11,577 nucleotides of DNA. Origin: an uncultured Brevundimonas sp. Its GTDB lineage: Bacteria > Pseudomonadota > Alphaproteobacteria > Caulobacterales > Caulobacteraceae. A program made the translations under genes and the position numbers. Location of the stretch: the NCBI RefSeq assembly GCF_943913055.1, contig NZ_CALTWS010000073.1:1-11577 (forward strand). The letters are read 5' to 3'. Under the pieces are notes generated by a model. That model was not told the DNA's origin, did not search any database, and was given only the letters and a program-made list of their open reading frames with translations. This document shows, piece after piece, positions 5,321 to 11,577 of the stretch. Position 1 is the stretch's first letter, and each line of letters opens with the position of its first letter.

Positions 5321-8300
5321 TCATGGCAGTTCGCCTTCGGCCGCTGGCATTGGTGGGGACGCCGCATCCGGCTCAGCCTCGGGTGGGCGCGCGCTGACCT
5401 CTCCGTTGCGCGAACGATTGAGCTCCATCAGATCGCCGGCCAGTTCATTGGCGTTCAAAGTGGTGTCCAGTGTCAGGTCGATCGCCGTGCCCGACGGCAG
5501 GGGAATGGGCCGGTTCAGGAACTCGCGGCTAATCAGGTCGGGGATGGTCACGCGCAGATCCTGATACTGCGGCGGCTCGTGTCGGCCCTTGATGTGGAAG
5601 ATGACGCCGATCCGTCCTTCGTCCAGGCTGTTGAGCTGGGCCGTCAGGACATCGAAGGCCAGATTCTCCATCGCCTGGAAGGCCAGGTCCTGAACCGTGT
5701 TGGGCGGCACCTCGCCGCCTGCACCGCCCGCCTGAACCCCGGTCAGGGCGTCGCGCGAAATGGACAGGCGACCTGGTTGGACGGCTTCCATCGTGCCCGA
5801 CTGGATGCGGACGCCGTTGGTCGGGTCGTAGGTGTAGGGAAGGCGGCCGGAGACCACCGCATCCATCGTCACCTTGTCCGCAAAGCCGGAGTTGGCGACG
5901 ATGTCGCCCAGCTGGACGCGGTCCAGGGTGATGACACCGGAGAAACCCTTGGAGATGTCCAGCGGAACGGCGAACGGCTCGACCGTCACCTTGCCGCCGG
6001 CGATATTGATCTCTCCGCCATCGACCATGAAGGCATCGGCGGCCAGATCGAAGGTGACAGCGACGTCCGTGATCGGCGCGACCGATTCCAGAGTATCGAT
6101 GGTCAGCCGCTGGTCCGGCGCGGTGACCAGGGGGGCCAGGCTGGTAAAGTCGATGGTGCCGCGCAAGCCCTTCACCGGCCCGGCAGGACTGACAAAGTCC
6201 AGGCCGGGAATGGTCAGGCGACCCGAGCTGGAGCCTTCGGTGTCTGACGCCCAGTCGATCCGACCCTGAAAGCCCACCGAGCCTGTGGCGGGCGACTGGA
6301 TGAAATCGGCGACCAGAGGGCTGAGATCGTCGGGTTGAAGACCGTTCTCGTCAAAGACTATGGATGGCGCATCGATGGTCAGGCCACCCGCCCCCGCCCG
6401 TCCGTCATGTGCCAGGGTCATGCGACCCAGCGCCGTGCCTCGGCGCGTCAGATCGAAGGCGCCGGTCCAGTTTTCATTGGCCAGCCGGGCCGAGCCCTGG
6501 GCCGTGACCGGATTGAAGCGGGCAGGATCCGTCGCATCAACGACCAGGGCCGAAGCCACCTGCGCCTCCAGCCCCACGCCGGACGGTCCACCCGTTGCGA
6601 CGAAGCGGCCCTTTGCGTCGGTGAAGTTCAGGGCAAGGAAGGGCGCGGAGGCATTGAGGCCCGCAATCAGCCCTTCCGCGCGCCAGCCGCCGTCGGCCAC
6701 GGTGATCAACGGGCGGTCGGCGGGACAGATCTGACCGGTGATTGCGGTGACGTCGCTTTCATCTAGTTCCAGCCGCTCGACGGTCAGAGGAACGCAGCTG
6801 GCGGCCACATAGGTCAGACGCCCATTGGACGACGCGAGTTCGCCGCGCGTGCTCAGCGAGATGCCGCGAGCCAGATCGAAGTCCAGCGCCGCGCGACCGT
6901 CCAGCGTCGCAGTGAAACCGCCGGGAGTCAGTCGCCAGGCGGGGATGTCGAAGCCCGCTTCCGGTAAACCCTGACCGCCTGTGGCATTGAGGGACAGGGC
7001 TCCGCCGCCCGCCTGACCGTCGCGGGCGCTGTAAATGGGTGTCGCTGCCGGACGGATCGTCAGCACACCGCCATTTCTGGGCGTCAGGGTCGCGGGCCGG
7101 TCCAGTGTCACGCGGGTTGAGGCCGAAGAGGCCGCAAGGGTGAAGGCCGGGATATCGACGGCGAAATCGCCGAGCGCCCGCTTCATGGCCCCCAGTTCGG
7201 CGATGTCGTCCGATGCAGGAGGATCGAACAGCGGCCAGGCTCCGCCCGCGCTGCGCAGGCGCCCGGTTCCGGTGACGCGAAAGCCCTGATCGACGATGGC
7301 GTCGAGGCTGACCGCTCCGTCCACGCCGCTGAGCGACAACGTATCCCATGACAGGCGGCGGGCCTGAAGCGTCAGAGGGGCCTGGAATTCCAGGGCCTCG
7401 CCTCGACCGCCGAGGGTGAAGGCGCGCGAGGACAGACGCAAGTCCTCTCCGTCCAGACCGGCACCCGACGCGCGGGCCGCCGTCATCTGCAGCGGGCCAT
7501 CCAGGCGCCACGCGAGCCCGTCGGCGTCGCGCGACACCGATACCGGATTGCGCTCCAGCATCAGGCGGGCACTGGTTGCGGTGATGCCAGAGGCATCGAG
7601 GCGGCCGCCGCGGATGTCGGCTGCGGTTGCACCGTCGATCCTGAAGGTCTCGATCCAGCCCCGCATCTGGCCGTCGAAACTCAGGCGGGCGCTGAGGTCA
7701 CGCGCATCCGTCACGCCGAAACGGAGCCGACGCGCCGCCACCACGGCCTGAAGGTCCGCCACCCCGTCACCACGGCGCGCTTTCAGGTCGGGATAGGGCA
7801 CAGTACCGGTCAGGCTGATGGATCCCGCCTCGGTCGACACACGCCCTACAGTCGCCGCGTCCGCCGAGGCACTGGCCCGCACATCGACCCGGTCGCCCGT
7901 CGTCGTCAATTGGACGGTGGCCTTCAGGCCCTGGGCCTGGATATCGCCGCTGCGCAGGGCTGTTTCGGGCAGACGGGCGTTCAGCTGCATCAGCTTGCCG
8001 TCATCGACGCGTGCGTCGGCCAGAACCGTGACCGAGCCATAGTCGGTGTCCAGCCGCAGCCGCCCCTGTTCGACCAGCACCAGAGGCCCCCGACTATCGG
8101 GACGAGGAGGCTGGCCAGTGAAGCGGTCGATCAGAGGATCGAGAGAGCCGAAGGTCAGCTCGCCATCCCGGAAGCCGGCCCGGACGACCGGGCGGATCAG
8201 GCGGATGCGGCTGGGTGTGACCCCCAGACCCGTGCGCGACCAGGGCGCGGCCACGGCGTAATCGACCTCGACCCGCTCGATGATCACGTCGGGATCAGCA

Positions 8301-8563
8301 GGATCGCCGATGCGGATGCTGGCGACGATGCCGTCCAGCTCGACCCGCTCGACCTGCATGTCGGCATCGATCCCCTGACGCTCCAGCCAGCCGATCAGCA
8401 CCTCACGCGTCGCCGCCCGGCGATTCAGATAAAGCGCAGCCGTCAGGACCAGGATGATGGCGGCGAACACGCCGAGGGTCAGCCCCATGCGTCGCCATAT
8501 CCGCTTGCGCGGCTTGGCGCTCGTCACCTCGGTGCCGTCAGCCTGGCCGCTCAAACGCGACAT
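5321..8563 (-). CDS. ydbH: YdbH family AsmA-like intermembrane phospholipid transport protein
   Basis: YdbH, with its AsmA-like relatives TamB and YhdP, carries phospholipids from the inner to the outer membrane through a long hydrophobic beta groove. The 1080-residue product has a cytoplasmic stretch with a basic cluster (about 17-25), one inner-membrane anchor (about 26-46), then roughly 1000 residues of alternating beta-rich periplasmic repeats. Near the C-terminus comes the conserved YdbH block (KGFSGVITLDRVQLGDIV, VVSGRLPYTYDPTNGVRI, SGTMEAVQPGRLSIS). It ends in a Pro/Ala/Glu-rich tail of about 30 residues. It is longer than the E. coli protein (about 880). The ynbE and ydbL genes follow in the E. 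coli order, which supports the call strongly. The ATG at 8563 has AAGG directly before it, too close for a good Shine-Dalgarno, so the exact start is uncertain. Older annotations call this domain dicarboxylate transport, which is misleading. Confidence 0.92.
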   Translation of the reverse strand: MSRLSGQADGTEVTSAKPRKRIWRRMGLTLGVFAAIILVLTAALYLNRRAATREVLIGWLERQGIDADMQVERVELDGIVASIRIGDPADPDVIIERVEVDYAVAAPWSRTGLGVTPSRIRLIRPVVRAGFRDGELTFGSLDPLIDRFTGQPPRPDSRGPLVLVEQGRLRLDTDYGSVTVLADARVDDGKLMQLNARLPETALRSGDIQAQGLKATVQLTTTGDRVDVRASASADAATVGRVSTEAGSISLTGTVPYPDLKARRGDGVADLQAVVAARRLRFGVTDARDLSARLSFDGQMRGWIETFRIDGATAADIRGGRLDASGITATSARLMLERNPVSVSRDADGLAWRLDGPLQMTAARASGAGLDGEDLRLSSRAFTLGGRGEALEFQAPLTLQARRLSWDTLSLSGVDGAVSLDAIVDQGFRVTGTGRLRSAGGAWPLFDPPASDDIAELGAMKRALGDFAVDIPAFTLAASSASTRVTLDRPATLTPRNGGVLTIRPAATPIYSARDGQAGGGALSLNATGGQGLPEAGFDIPAWRLTPGGFTATLDGRAALDFDLARGISLSTRGELASSNGRLTYVAASCVPLTVERLELDESDVTAITGQICPADRPLITVADGGWRAEGLIAGLNASAPFLALNFTDAKGRFVATGGPSGVGLEAQVASALVVDATDPARFNPVTAQGSARLANENWTGAFDLTRRGTALGRMTLAHDGRAGAGGLTIDAPSIVFDENGLQPDDLSPLVADFIQSPATGSVGFQGRIDWASDTEGSSSGRLTIPGLDFVSPAGPVKGLRGTIDFTSLAPLVTAPDQRLTIDTLESVAPITDVAVTFDLAADAFMVDGGEINIAGGKVTVEPFAVPLDISKGFSGVITLDRVQLGDIVANSGFADKVTMDAVVSGRLPYTYDPTNGVRIQSGTMEAVQPGRLSISRDALTGVQAGGAGGEVPPNTVQDLAFQAMENLAFDVLTAQLNSLDEGRIGVIFHIKGRHEPPQYQDLRVTIPDLISREFLNRPIPLPSGTAIDLTLDTTLNANELAGDLMELNRSRNGEVSARPPEAEPDAASPPMPAAEGELP

Positions 8564-8804
8564 CCTTGAGAGTCATTCTCTGGGGATACGAGGGGCAAGA
8601 CCGGCTCCGGAAAACAGCATCAGGCCCGTTGCGAACGAACCACAGTAGAGTGTCAGATCAGCCACCTGTCCAACACTGCGCTACGCTTCAAGGCAAGGGA
8701 TTCTTTGGCACTCGCTGATCTTGAAGAAAACCCCGTGACTACTCGAAAGATGCTCAGTCCGGGTGCAATCGCGACGGCGCAACTGGCCGATGTTGTCGCA
8801 GCGG

Positions 8805-8830
8805 TTAACAGTTTGTAACATGCTGTCTTC
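8805..8830 (+). promoter_or_regulatory. Possible promoter of the M23 peptidase gene
   Basis: TTAACAG (8805-8811) and GCTGTCTTC (8822-8830) are separated by ten bases. This loosely resembles the Caulobacter housekeeping promoter (TTGACGS, 10-14 bases, GCTANAWC). The match is partial, especially in the second box, and the call rests on position as much as sequence. Confidence 0.22.
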
Positions 8831-8843
8831 CCATCATGGGACG

Positions 8844-8889
8844 GACGGGGTATAGGCCCCGTCTCGCAACGGGACAAAGTGCCCGTCGC
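8844..8889 (+). other. Tandem GC-rich hairpins in the leader of the M23 peptidase gene
   Basis: GACGGGG (8844-8850) pairs with CCCCGTC (8857-8863) around TATAGG. Then ACGGG (8869-8873) pairs with CCCGT (8882-8886), with the flanking CGC (8865-8867) and GCG (8887-8889) able to extend the stem past a bulged A. Neither hairpin is followed by a T-run. If transcription starts near 8835 they would form a structured 5' leader ahead of the start at 8947. Confidence 0.45.
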
Positions 8890-8946
8890 GCAGTACCGAT
8901 TACCAGTGGCTTGGCGCCGACCGGCGTCGTTATGTTTCGGGGACCG

Positions 8947-10299
8947 ATGGCTCAGTTCGACCCACGTCGTCAGCCGATGCGCATTGCGCCACATGCCATG
9001 ACGGCCGTGGCCGCGCTGACGGTGGCGCTGTTCGCAGGACGTGCATACCAACCCGCTCAGGCCGAAGTGGTTCCGCCGCCCAGCGCATCACAGATGGCGG
9101 CCATGGAGGCCAATGCCCTGGCCACGGCCAGCGCGCCCGATGGCTTGACTGCCCCTGAAGCCGTTCCTGTCCAGATCCGCCGCGGCGAAACCTTTGAAGA
9201 GGCCGTGCGACGTACCGGTATCGCGCCGGAAGAAGCCTCTGCCGTCGCCGCCACTCTTTCCAATGCCGTCGATGTGACCGCCATGCGCGCGGGCCAGAAG
9301 TTCGAGACCGCCATCTCGCGTCCGCGCGGCGGTCGGGGCGATGCCCGCCTCATTGGCCTGACCATGCGCACCGGCCCGGCCAGCCAGGTCACCGTATCGC
9401 GCAGTTTCGACGGCGCCCTGCGCCTGCGCGCTCTTGAAGAGCGCGTCACCCATGAAACGGTCGTTCTGAGCGGAAAGGTCGAGGGATCCCTCTCGCGCAC
9501 AGCCCGTCGCGGCGGCGTGCCCGCCGATATCACCCGCGTGGCCGGTCGTCTGTTCTCGCACAAGTTCGACATGGACCGGGACATCCATTCCAACGACCAG
9601 TTCACCTATGTCTTTGGTCGTACCGTCACCGAGGCGGGTCGCACCATCGCCACCGACGGCCTGCTGTATGCCGAGCTGAAGGGCGTGGCCTTCTATCGCT
9701 TCCAGCCTGCGGGCGCGAAGGAAGCCCAGTATTTCGACGCCACGGGCAAGAACACCCGCTCGGCCTTCATGCGCACCCCGCTGGAGCGCGGCTTCCGCGT
9801 CTCGTCCTCCTTCGGCTTCCGCCGTCACCCGATCGCCGGCTATCGCAAGATGCACCAGGGCATCGACTTCGCCGCCGGCTCCGGTACGCCGGTCGTGGCC
9901 CCCGCCGACGGTGTGGTGGTCGAGGCGCGGCGCTGGGGCGGCTATGGCAACTGGCTGCGCATCCGTCACTCCAACGGTCTGGAAAGCGGCTATGGCCACC
10001 TGTCGCGCTATGGCTCGGGCATTCGCGCCGGTCAGCGCGTGCGTCAGGGCCAGGTCGTGGCCTATGTCGGCTCGACCGGAGCCTCGACCGGACCACACCT
10101 GCATTATGAAATCTGGCGCAACGGCCAGCGGATCAATCCCGCCGGCATCCGCACCGAAGAGGGCACGGTCCTGGCCGGTGCCGATCTGGCCGCCTTCCGC
10201 GCCGAAAAGGCCCGCATCGACCGCATCCGCGCCGCCGGTGGCGAACGCCGGCCGCAGGTTCAGAGCGCCGCCCTGCGTCCGGCCTCGACCCAGGGCTGA
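8947..10299 (+). CDS. M23 family metallo-endopeptidase, MepM/Csd3-like
   Basis: The 450-residue product has an N-terminal signal or anchor segment (hydrophobic at about 17-31, possible cleavage after AQA at 37-39). A LysM/OapA-like domain follows (about 75-125, VQIRRGETFEEAVRRTG), then a Csd3-type middle domain (SLSRTARRGGVPADITRVAGRL region) and a C-terminal M23 (LytM) domain. Zinc ligands are His303 and Asp307 in HQGID and His386 in HLHYE; catalytic histidines are His351 (GYGHLS) and His384. All are present, so it should be an active zinc endopeptidase cutting peptidoglycan cross-links in the periplasm. The order matches E. coli MepM. The start at 8947 is chosen for GGGGA (8939-8943) upstream. 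The ATG at 8932 is possible, and the ATG at 8836 would add residues with non-coding-like codon use. It converges with the GST gene, twelve bases apart. Confidence 0.93.
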   Translation: MAQFDPRRQPMRIAPHAMTAVAALTVALFAGRAYQPAQAEVVPPPSASQMAAMEANALATASAPDGLTAPEAVPVQIRRGETFEEAVRRTGIAPEEASAVAATLSNAVDVTAMRAGQKFETAISRPRGGRGDARLIGLTMRTGPASQVTVSRSFDGALRLRALEERVTHETVVLSGKVEGSLSRTARRGGVPADITRVAGRLFSHKFDMDRDIHSNDQFTYVFGRTVTEAGRTIATDGLLYAELKGVAFYRFQPAGAKEAQYFDATGKNTRSAFMRTPLERGFRVSSSFGFRRHPIAGYRKMHQGIDFAAGSGTPVVAPADGVVVEARRWGGYGNWLRIRHSNGLESGYGHLSRYGSGIRAGQRVRQGQVVAYVGSTGASTGPHLHYEIWRNGQRINPAGIRTEEGTVLAGADLAAFRAEKARIDRIRAAGGERRPQVQSAALRPASTQG

Positions 10300-10311
10300 T
10301 CGGTTACGGCC

Positions 10312-10944
10312 CTAGGTCTGCGGCAGCAGCGCATCATCCAGCGCCCGCGCCCGTCCTGCGGCTTCGCGTGATTGCAGCCGATCGGCGTAGGCTTTGAACG
10401 CGTCGCGTTCGGGCAGGGTCTTGAACTGCAGGCCCCACGCGATCTGGCTGCCGACATAGACGTCTGCCGCCGAAAAGCGGTCGCCCAGGATCCAGGGCCC
10501 GTCAGCGACCGCCGTCTCCAGGGCATCGACGACTTGATCGAACGACCCATAGCCGACCATGCCGGACTTTTCCGTTGGAGCCAGCAGGCCCAGCGACTTG
10601 GCCGTCACCGCCGCCTCCAGCGGTCCGGCGGCAAAGAACATCCAGCGCAGATAGGTCCCCCGTTTCGGGTCATCCAACGCCGGGGCCAGGCCGGCCTGCG
10701 GAAAGGCATCGGCCAGATAGGCGCAGACGGCGGCGCATTCGGCGACCGTCACCCCGCGGTGGGTGATGGCCGGTACCTTGCCCATCGGATTGATGGCCAG
10801 ATAGTCGTCGCCCTTCATCGTCGTGCCGTAATCCAGAACCACGGTGCGATAGGGTTGGCCGACCTCCTCCAGCATCCATCGCGCGATGCGACCGCGCGAC
10901 ATGGGGTTGGTGTAGAAGACGATATCGTCGGACGGCTGGCTCAT
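10312..10944 (-). CDS. Glutathione S-transferase family protein
   Basis: The 210-residue cytosolic protein has a thioredoxin-like N-terminal domain (about 7-82) with FYTNPMSRGR at the usual catalytic loop (Ser16 the likely thiol-activating residue). NPMGKVPAI follows with the cis-Pro at 58, and Glu69-Cys70 stands in place of the usual Glu-Ser glutathione contact. The helical C-terminal domain contains the N-capping box FSAADVYVG, typical of GST folds. Such enzymes conjugate or reduce substrates with glutathione; the substrate cannot be told from sequence. The ATG at 10944 has GAGGG eight bases upstream on the minus strand. The frame stays open further upstream, but that part is not GST-like. 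It is divergent from the alpha/beta hydrolase (50 bases between starts) and convergent with the peptidase gene. Confidence 0.92.
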   Translation of the reverse strand: MSQPSDDIVFYTNPMSRGRIARWMLEEVGQPYRTVVLDYGTTMKGDDYLAINPMGKVPAITHRGVTVAECAAVCAYLADAFPQAGLAPALDDPKRGTYLRWMFFAAGPLEAAVTAKSLGLLAPTEKSGMVGYGSFDQVVDALETAVADGPWILGDRFSAADVYVGSQIAWGLQFKTLPERDAFKAYADRLQSREAAGRARALDDALLPQT

Positions 10945-10998
10945 TTCGGTTTCCCTCGCGTTGTCCCTCAATGCGATCCTGACATGACGGCGAAATGA
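10941..10998. promoter_or_regulatory. Divergent GST/hydrolase start region with inverted repeat over both start codons
   Basis: TCATTTCG (10941-10948) and CGAAATGA (10991-10998) are perfect eight-base inverted copies, each containing one of the two divergent start codons. The 50 bases between the starts contain no confident promoter boxes, so promoters may overlap or lie inside the opposite gene. The symmetry may be coincidence. Confidence 0.3.
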
Positions 10999-11577
10999 CA
11001 CATAGACGCGAATTTCTGGGCTTGATGGGCGGACTGATCCTGGCGGGATCAGGGCGCGGCACAGCCTGGGCGCAGGCCCCGTTCCAGTCTCGCCGCATCG
11101 CCGTTTCGGTTCGCGGCCAAGGACCGGGCATGGGGCCGGACCTGATCCTGATCCCGGGTCTGGCGTCGACCGCCGAGGTCTGGCGCGGCACCGCGACGCG
11201 GCTGGAGCATCGGTACAGGCTGCATCTGGTGTCGGTGCGAGGCTTCGGCGATCTGGAGGCGCAGGATAACGGCAATGGGCCACTCCTCGCCCCCGTCGCC
11301 AACGACATCCGCCGCTATATCGCCGAACAGCGACTGAACCCTCCGGCCATCATCGGCCACTCCATGGGCGGTCAGATCGGCGTGCGCGTCGCCGCCGATG
11401 CGGGTGGCGCGGTCGGTCGCCTGATGACGGTCGATTCCTCGCCCTTCTTCCCCGCCCTGATCAGCCCCCAGGCGACGACAGCGGATGTCGAGCCTCTGGC
11501 CCAGGTCGCCTATCAGGCGTTGCAGTTCCTCGGCGACGAGGTGTTGCTGGCGCGGGGGCGGGAGATGGGGGTCGAAC
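10995..11577 (+). CDS. Tat-exported alpha/beta hydrolase, 3' end missing
   Basis: The frame opens at the ATG at 10995 and runs off the window after 194 residues. The N-terminus THRREFLG with a following hydrophobic stretch and AWA-QAP is a twin-arginine signal peptide, so the enzyme should be exported folded to the periplasm. The mature part shows the alpha/beta hydrolase oxyanion segment LILIPGLAS (Pro54-Gly55), the GASTEVW-like TAEVWRG turn, VSVRGFGD and the nucleophile elbow GHSMGG with Ser123. The catalytic Asp and His lie beyond the window. Substrate is unknown; esterase, lipase or haloperoxidase-like annotations are all possible. The Shine-Dalgarno is weak. It shares a 50-base divergent gap with the GST gene. 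Confidence 0.88.
   Translation, partial: MTHRREFLGLMGGLILAGSGRGTAWAQAPFQSRRIAVSVRGQGPGMGPDLILIPGLASTAEVWRGTATRLEHRYRLHLVSVRGFGDLEAQDNGNGPLLAPVANDIRRYIAEQRLNPPAIIGHSMGGQIGVRVAADAGGAVGRLMTVDSSPFFPALISPQATTADVEPLAQVAYQALQFLGDEVLLARGREMGVE

Larger units (their letters stand above)
8564..8946. other. 383-base divergent intergenic region between ydbH and the M23 peptidase gene
   Basis: The base composition is less GC-rich than the flanking genes. It must hold the promoters of two divergent genes. I see no tRNA, no confident sigma-70 boxes and no inverted repeat typical of an operator. Two GC-rich hairpins lie at 8844-8889. A plus-strand frame without stops (8570-8818) ends in a short ORF from an ATG at 8750; its coding status is doubtful. 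Confidence 0.6.

Noticed and set aside
5241..5324. Longer start for ynbE overlapping the ydbH stop (ATGA)
   Set aside because: It would put 28 residues ahead of the lipoprotein signal peptide; the ATG at 5240 has GGAG at proper spacing.
5312..6247. Long plus-strand ORF opposite ydbH
   Set aside because: It is antisense to a well-supported YdbH frame and its low-complexity His/Gln/Asp-rich translation is typical of a shadow in high-GC DNA.
8564..8946. Possible tRNA or riboswitch in the large intergenic region
   Set aside because: No cloverleaf, TTCGA-type T-arm or known riboswitch core could be found; only the two simple hairpins are visible.
9088..10104. 338-residue minus-strand ORF opposite the M23 gene
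   Set aside because: The plus strand has complete M23 catalytic motifs; the minus translation has no recognisable domain and is a GC-driven shadow.
10292..10313. AGGGC/GCCCT hairpin between the M23 and GST stop codons
   Set aside because: Only five pairs with a twelve-base loop and no T-run; too weak to call a bidirectional terminator.
10945..11283. N-terminal extension of the GST frame up to 11283
   Set aside because: The extra residues are not GST-like, overlap the Tat hydrolase gene, and the ATG at 10944 has a good ribosome-binding site.

Overview
This is a GC-rich window from an alphaproteobacterial chromosome. The protein sequences and the very high GC at third codon positions point to Caulobacterales, and Brevundimonas looks most likely. 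That assignment is from family resemblance alone. Almost everything is housekeeping or envelope-related. I see no insertion sequence, prophage, CRISPR array, tRNA, rRNA or obvious foreign island.

Left block, plus strand (1-2477): the 3' part of a BaiN/YhiN-type flavoprotein gene, then trmD and rplS one base apart. A strong intrinsic terminator lies between rplS and the opposing genes. A GC-rich palindrome sits between the flavoprotein gene and trmD. A shorter, similar-looking palindrome lies in frame inside the flavoprotein gene.

Central block, minus strand (8563 down to 2477): ydbH, ynbE and ydbL, in the same order as the E. coli ydbH-ynbE-ydbL locus. YdbH is an AsmA-like bridge protein for lipid transport between the membranes, YnbE a small outer-membrane lipoprotein and YdbL a periplasmic helper. 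They are followed closely by a small two-helix membrane protein and by tryptophan 2,3-dioxygenase (kynA). After a stem-loop come a DUF2383 four-helix-bundle protein and a four-helix membrane protein whose start overlaps the DUF2383 stop.

Right block (8564-11577): a 383-base gene-poor stretch separates ydbH from a divergent M23 endopeptidase of the MepM/Csd3 type. A glutathione S-transferase gene on the minus strand converges on the peptidase gene. A Tat-exported alpha/beta hydrolase, cut by the window end, is divergent from the transferase.

Functionally the window combines translation (TrmD, L19), envelope lipid transport (YdbH/YnbE/YdbL), cell-wall remodelling (M23) and small-molecule metabolism (flavoprotein, TDO, GST, hydrolase). 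I did not find a convincing new system. The best leads are the in-frame palindrome in the flavoprotein gene with its possible relative downstream, the shortened FAD-binding segment of that flavoprotein, and the UAG-separated same-frame membrane ORF after ydbL.
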